A DNA stretch of 34,741 nucleotides from Roseicyclus sp041163945 (GTDB lineage Bacteria > Pseudomonadota > Alphaproteobacteria > Rhodobacterales > Rhodobacteraceae): assembly GCA_041163945.1 (NCBI GenBank), contig JBEAQJ010000098.1, forward strand, positions 1 through 34,741, given 5' to 3'. A program made the position numbers and the translations under genes. This document shows positions 34,250-34,741 of this stretch, one piece after another. Every line of letters starts with the position of its first letter. The first letter of the stretch is position 1. Below the pieces are notes generated by a model. That model saw nothing but the letters and a program-made list of their open reading frames with translations, made no database searches and had not been told where the DNA came from.

Positions 34250-34650
34250 CAACCGCCGTTACCTGCACCTTAATTTTGCGAGGATGTAGATGCTTTATAC
34301 CTCATCGCTGGCAAGGCCAATCTGTGCCAAAACACCATTCTACACCGATGGTCACATTGTCTTTTGTTAGCATAAAAAACACCCTGAATAAGAGGCATTA
34401 TTAGAACCTTCAGAAGGGGCCGATTGCTTGGTTAAATATCAGGATATTCGCCATAAATCTGGTTTGGATAGTGCGGTAACACAACTAAAATTGGTTAGAG
34501 TGTGTGGAAAAGCGTCTAAATTAAAACTGCTTACGAGGAGACTGCGGACCGCTAAGGTTGCCCCTTAATCTAAAGTTATTTTTGTTATTAGTCTATAACC
34601 GAAGCCCCAAGAACCCATATCCCCAACAGGCACCGCGCCCTGACATTGTG
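34250..34650. other. AT-rich segment without a recognisable gene
   Basis: About 400 bp of markedly lower GC than the rest of the window. No frame continues the GIY-YIG protein. Short open stretches exist: one plus frame runs from the IS end to a TAG near 34404, and another plus frame from 34381 to about 34566 has no ATG (it includes VKYQDIRHKSGLDSAVTQLK). Neither resembles a family I know or has a good ribosome site. Best read as remnant foreign DNA. Confidence 0.6.
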
Positions 34651-34673
34651 AAAAATTAGCACGACCCTGTGCC
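34651..34673 (-). terminator. Terminator of the truncated minus-strand gene
   Basis: Minus strand GGCAC, loop AGGGTC, GTGCT (5 bp, outer G-U) followed by AATTTTT, 14 bp past the stop at 34687. It supports a genuine gene end here. Confidence 0.5.
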
Positions 34674-34686
34674 CTCAGCGTGCCGA

Positions 34687-34741
34687 TCAGAACCGCACTT
34701 GCACCCCGACCACGGCCGCACTGCCTGACCGGCCCGCAACA
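34687..34741 (-). CDS. C-terminal fragment, possible outer-membrane beta-barrel protein
   Basis: Only the last 17 codons and stop are in the window: VAGRSGSAAVVGVQVRF. The alternating hydrophobic pattern and terminal phenylalanine fit the C-terminal beta-strand recognised by the BAM machinery in porins and other barrels. The GC-rich composition returns here, so it is probably core genome DNA. A terminator follows. The fragment is too short for a firm assignment. Confidence 0.35.
   Translation of the reverse strand, partial: VAGRSGSAAVVGVQVRF

Overview
The window looks like chromosome from a Rhodobacterales (Rhodobacteraceae) alphaproteobacterium. The evidence is a high-GC sequence, the short (type 2) alphaproteobacterial ProS, a PccR/ScfR-type regulator beside a propionyl-CoA carboxylase locus, an HdaA-type DnaA relative, and the serS-surE-pcm-NlpD/yajC-secD-secF neighbourhood. 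Gene density is high, most intergenic gaps are under 150 bp, and many neighbours overlap by 4 to 8 nt. No tRNA, rRNA or CRISPR array was seen.

Layout. (1) 1-6.7 kb, minus strand: an AI-2E/PerM-type membrane protein, an HdaA-like replication regulator, polyphosphate kinase (ppk), a Ppx/GppA phosphatase and the 5' two thirds of proS. A Pho box lies directly in front of ppk. (2) 6.8-18.1 kb: a propionate/methylmalonyl block. On the minus strand are pccB, a Rid-family protein, an unknown protein, pccA and scpA (methylmalonyl-CoA mutase). A small secreted DUF4174 protein is embedded on the other strand. On the plus strand are a DUF486 membrane protein, an MFS exporter, the pccR-like regulator and an orphan CoxG. 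Matching TTTGCAAA half-site arrays sit upstream of both pccB and the regulator gene, suggesting a closed control circuit. (3) 18.1-20.9 kb: a DUF465 protein with a well-placed FNR-type promoter, a HAD-fold protein lacking its catalytic aspartates, an EamA permease and a LysE exporter. (4) 21-26 kb, minus: serS, a TspO-like membrane protein, surE, pcm and an NlpD-like lipoprotein, with a REP-like double hairpin in the middle. (5) 26.2-30.3 kb, plus: yajC, secD, secF, a TSUP permease and a Mth938-type protein. (6) 30.4-32.6 kb: gloA with a DUF1194 protein, and divergent thyX with a two-hairpin leader.

(7) 32.6-34.7 kb: an accessory junction. A GIY-YIG family gene of lower GC starts on the base after the thyX stop and is cut at about codon 153 by an IS3-family element (33037-34249). 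The element has 23-24 bp terminal inverted repeats, orfA/orfB and an A6G frameshift site. No target duplication is visible and the rest of the GIY-YIG gene does not follow. Instead there is about 400 bp of AT-rich DNA without a recognisable gene, then a terminator and the last 17 codons of a minus-strand gene that may encode an outer-membrane beta-barrel.

Metabolically, the centre of the window converts propionyl-CoA to methylmalonyl-CoA (PccA/PccB) and then to succinyl-CoA (ScpA, B12-dependent). The epimerase needed between the two steps is not in this window. I see no clear new defence or mobile system. The most useful leads are regulatory (PccR circuit, Pho box, FNR promoter) and degenerate or unassigned proteins inside otherwise standard operons.
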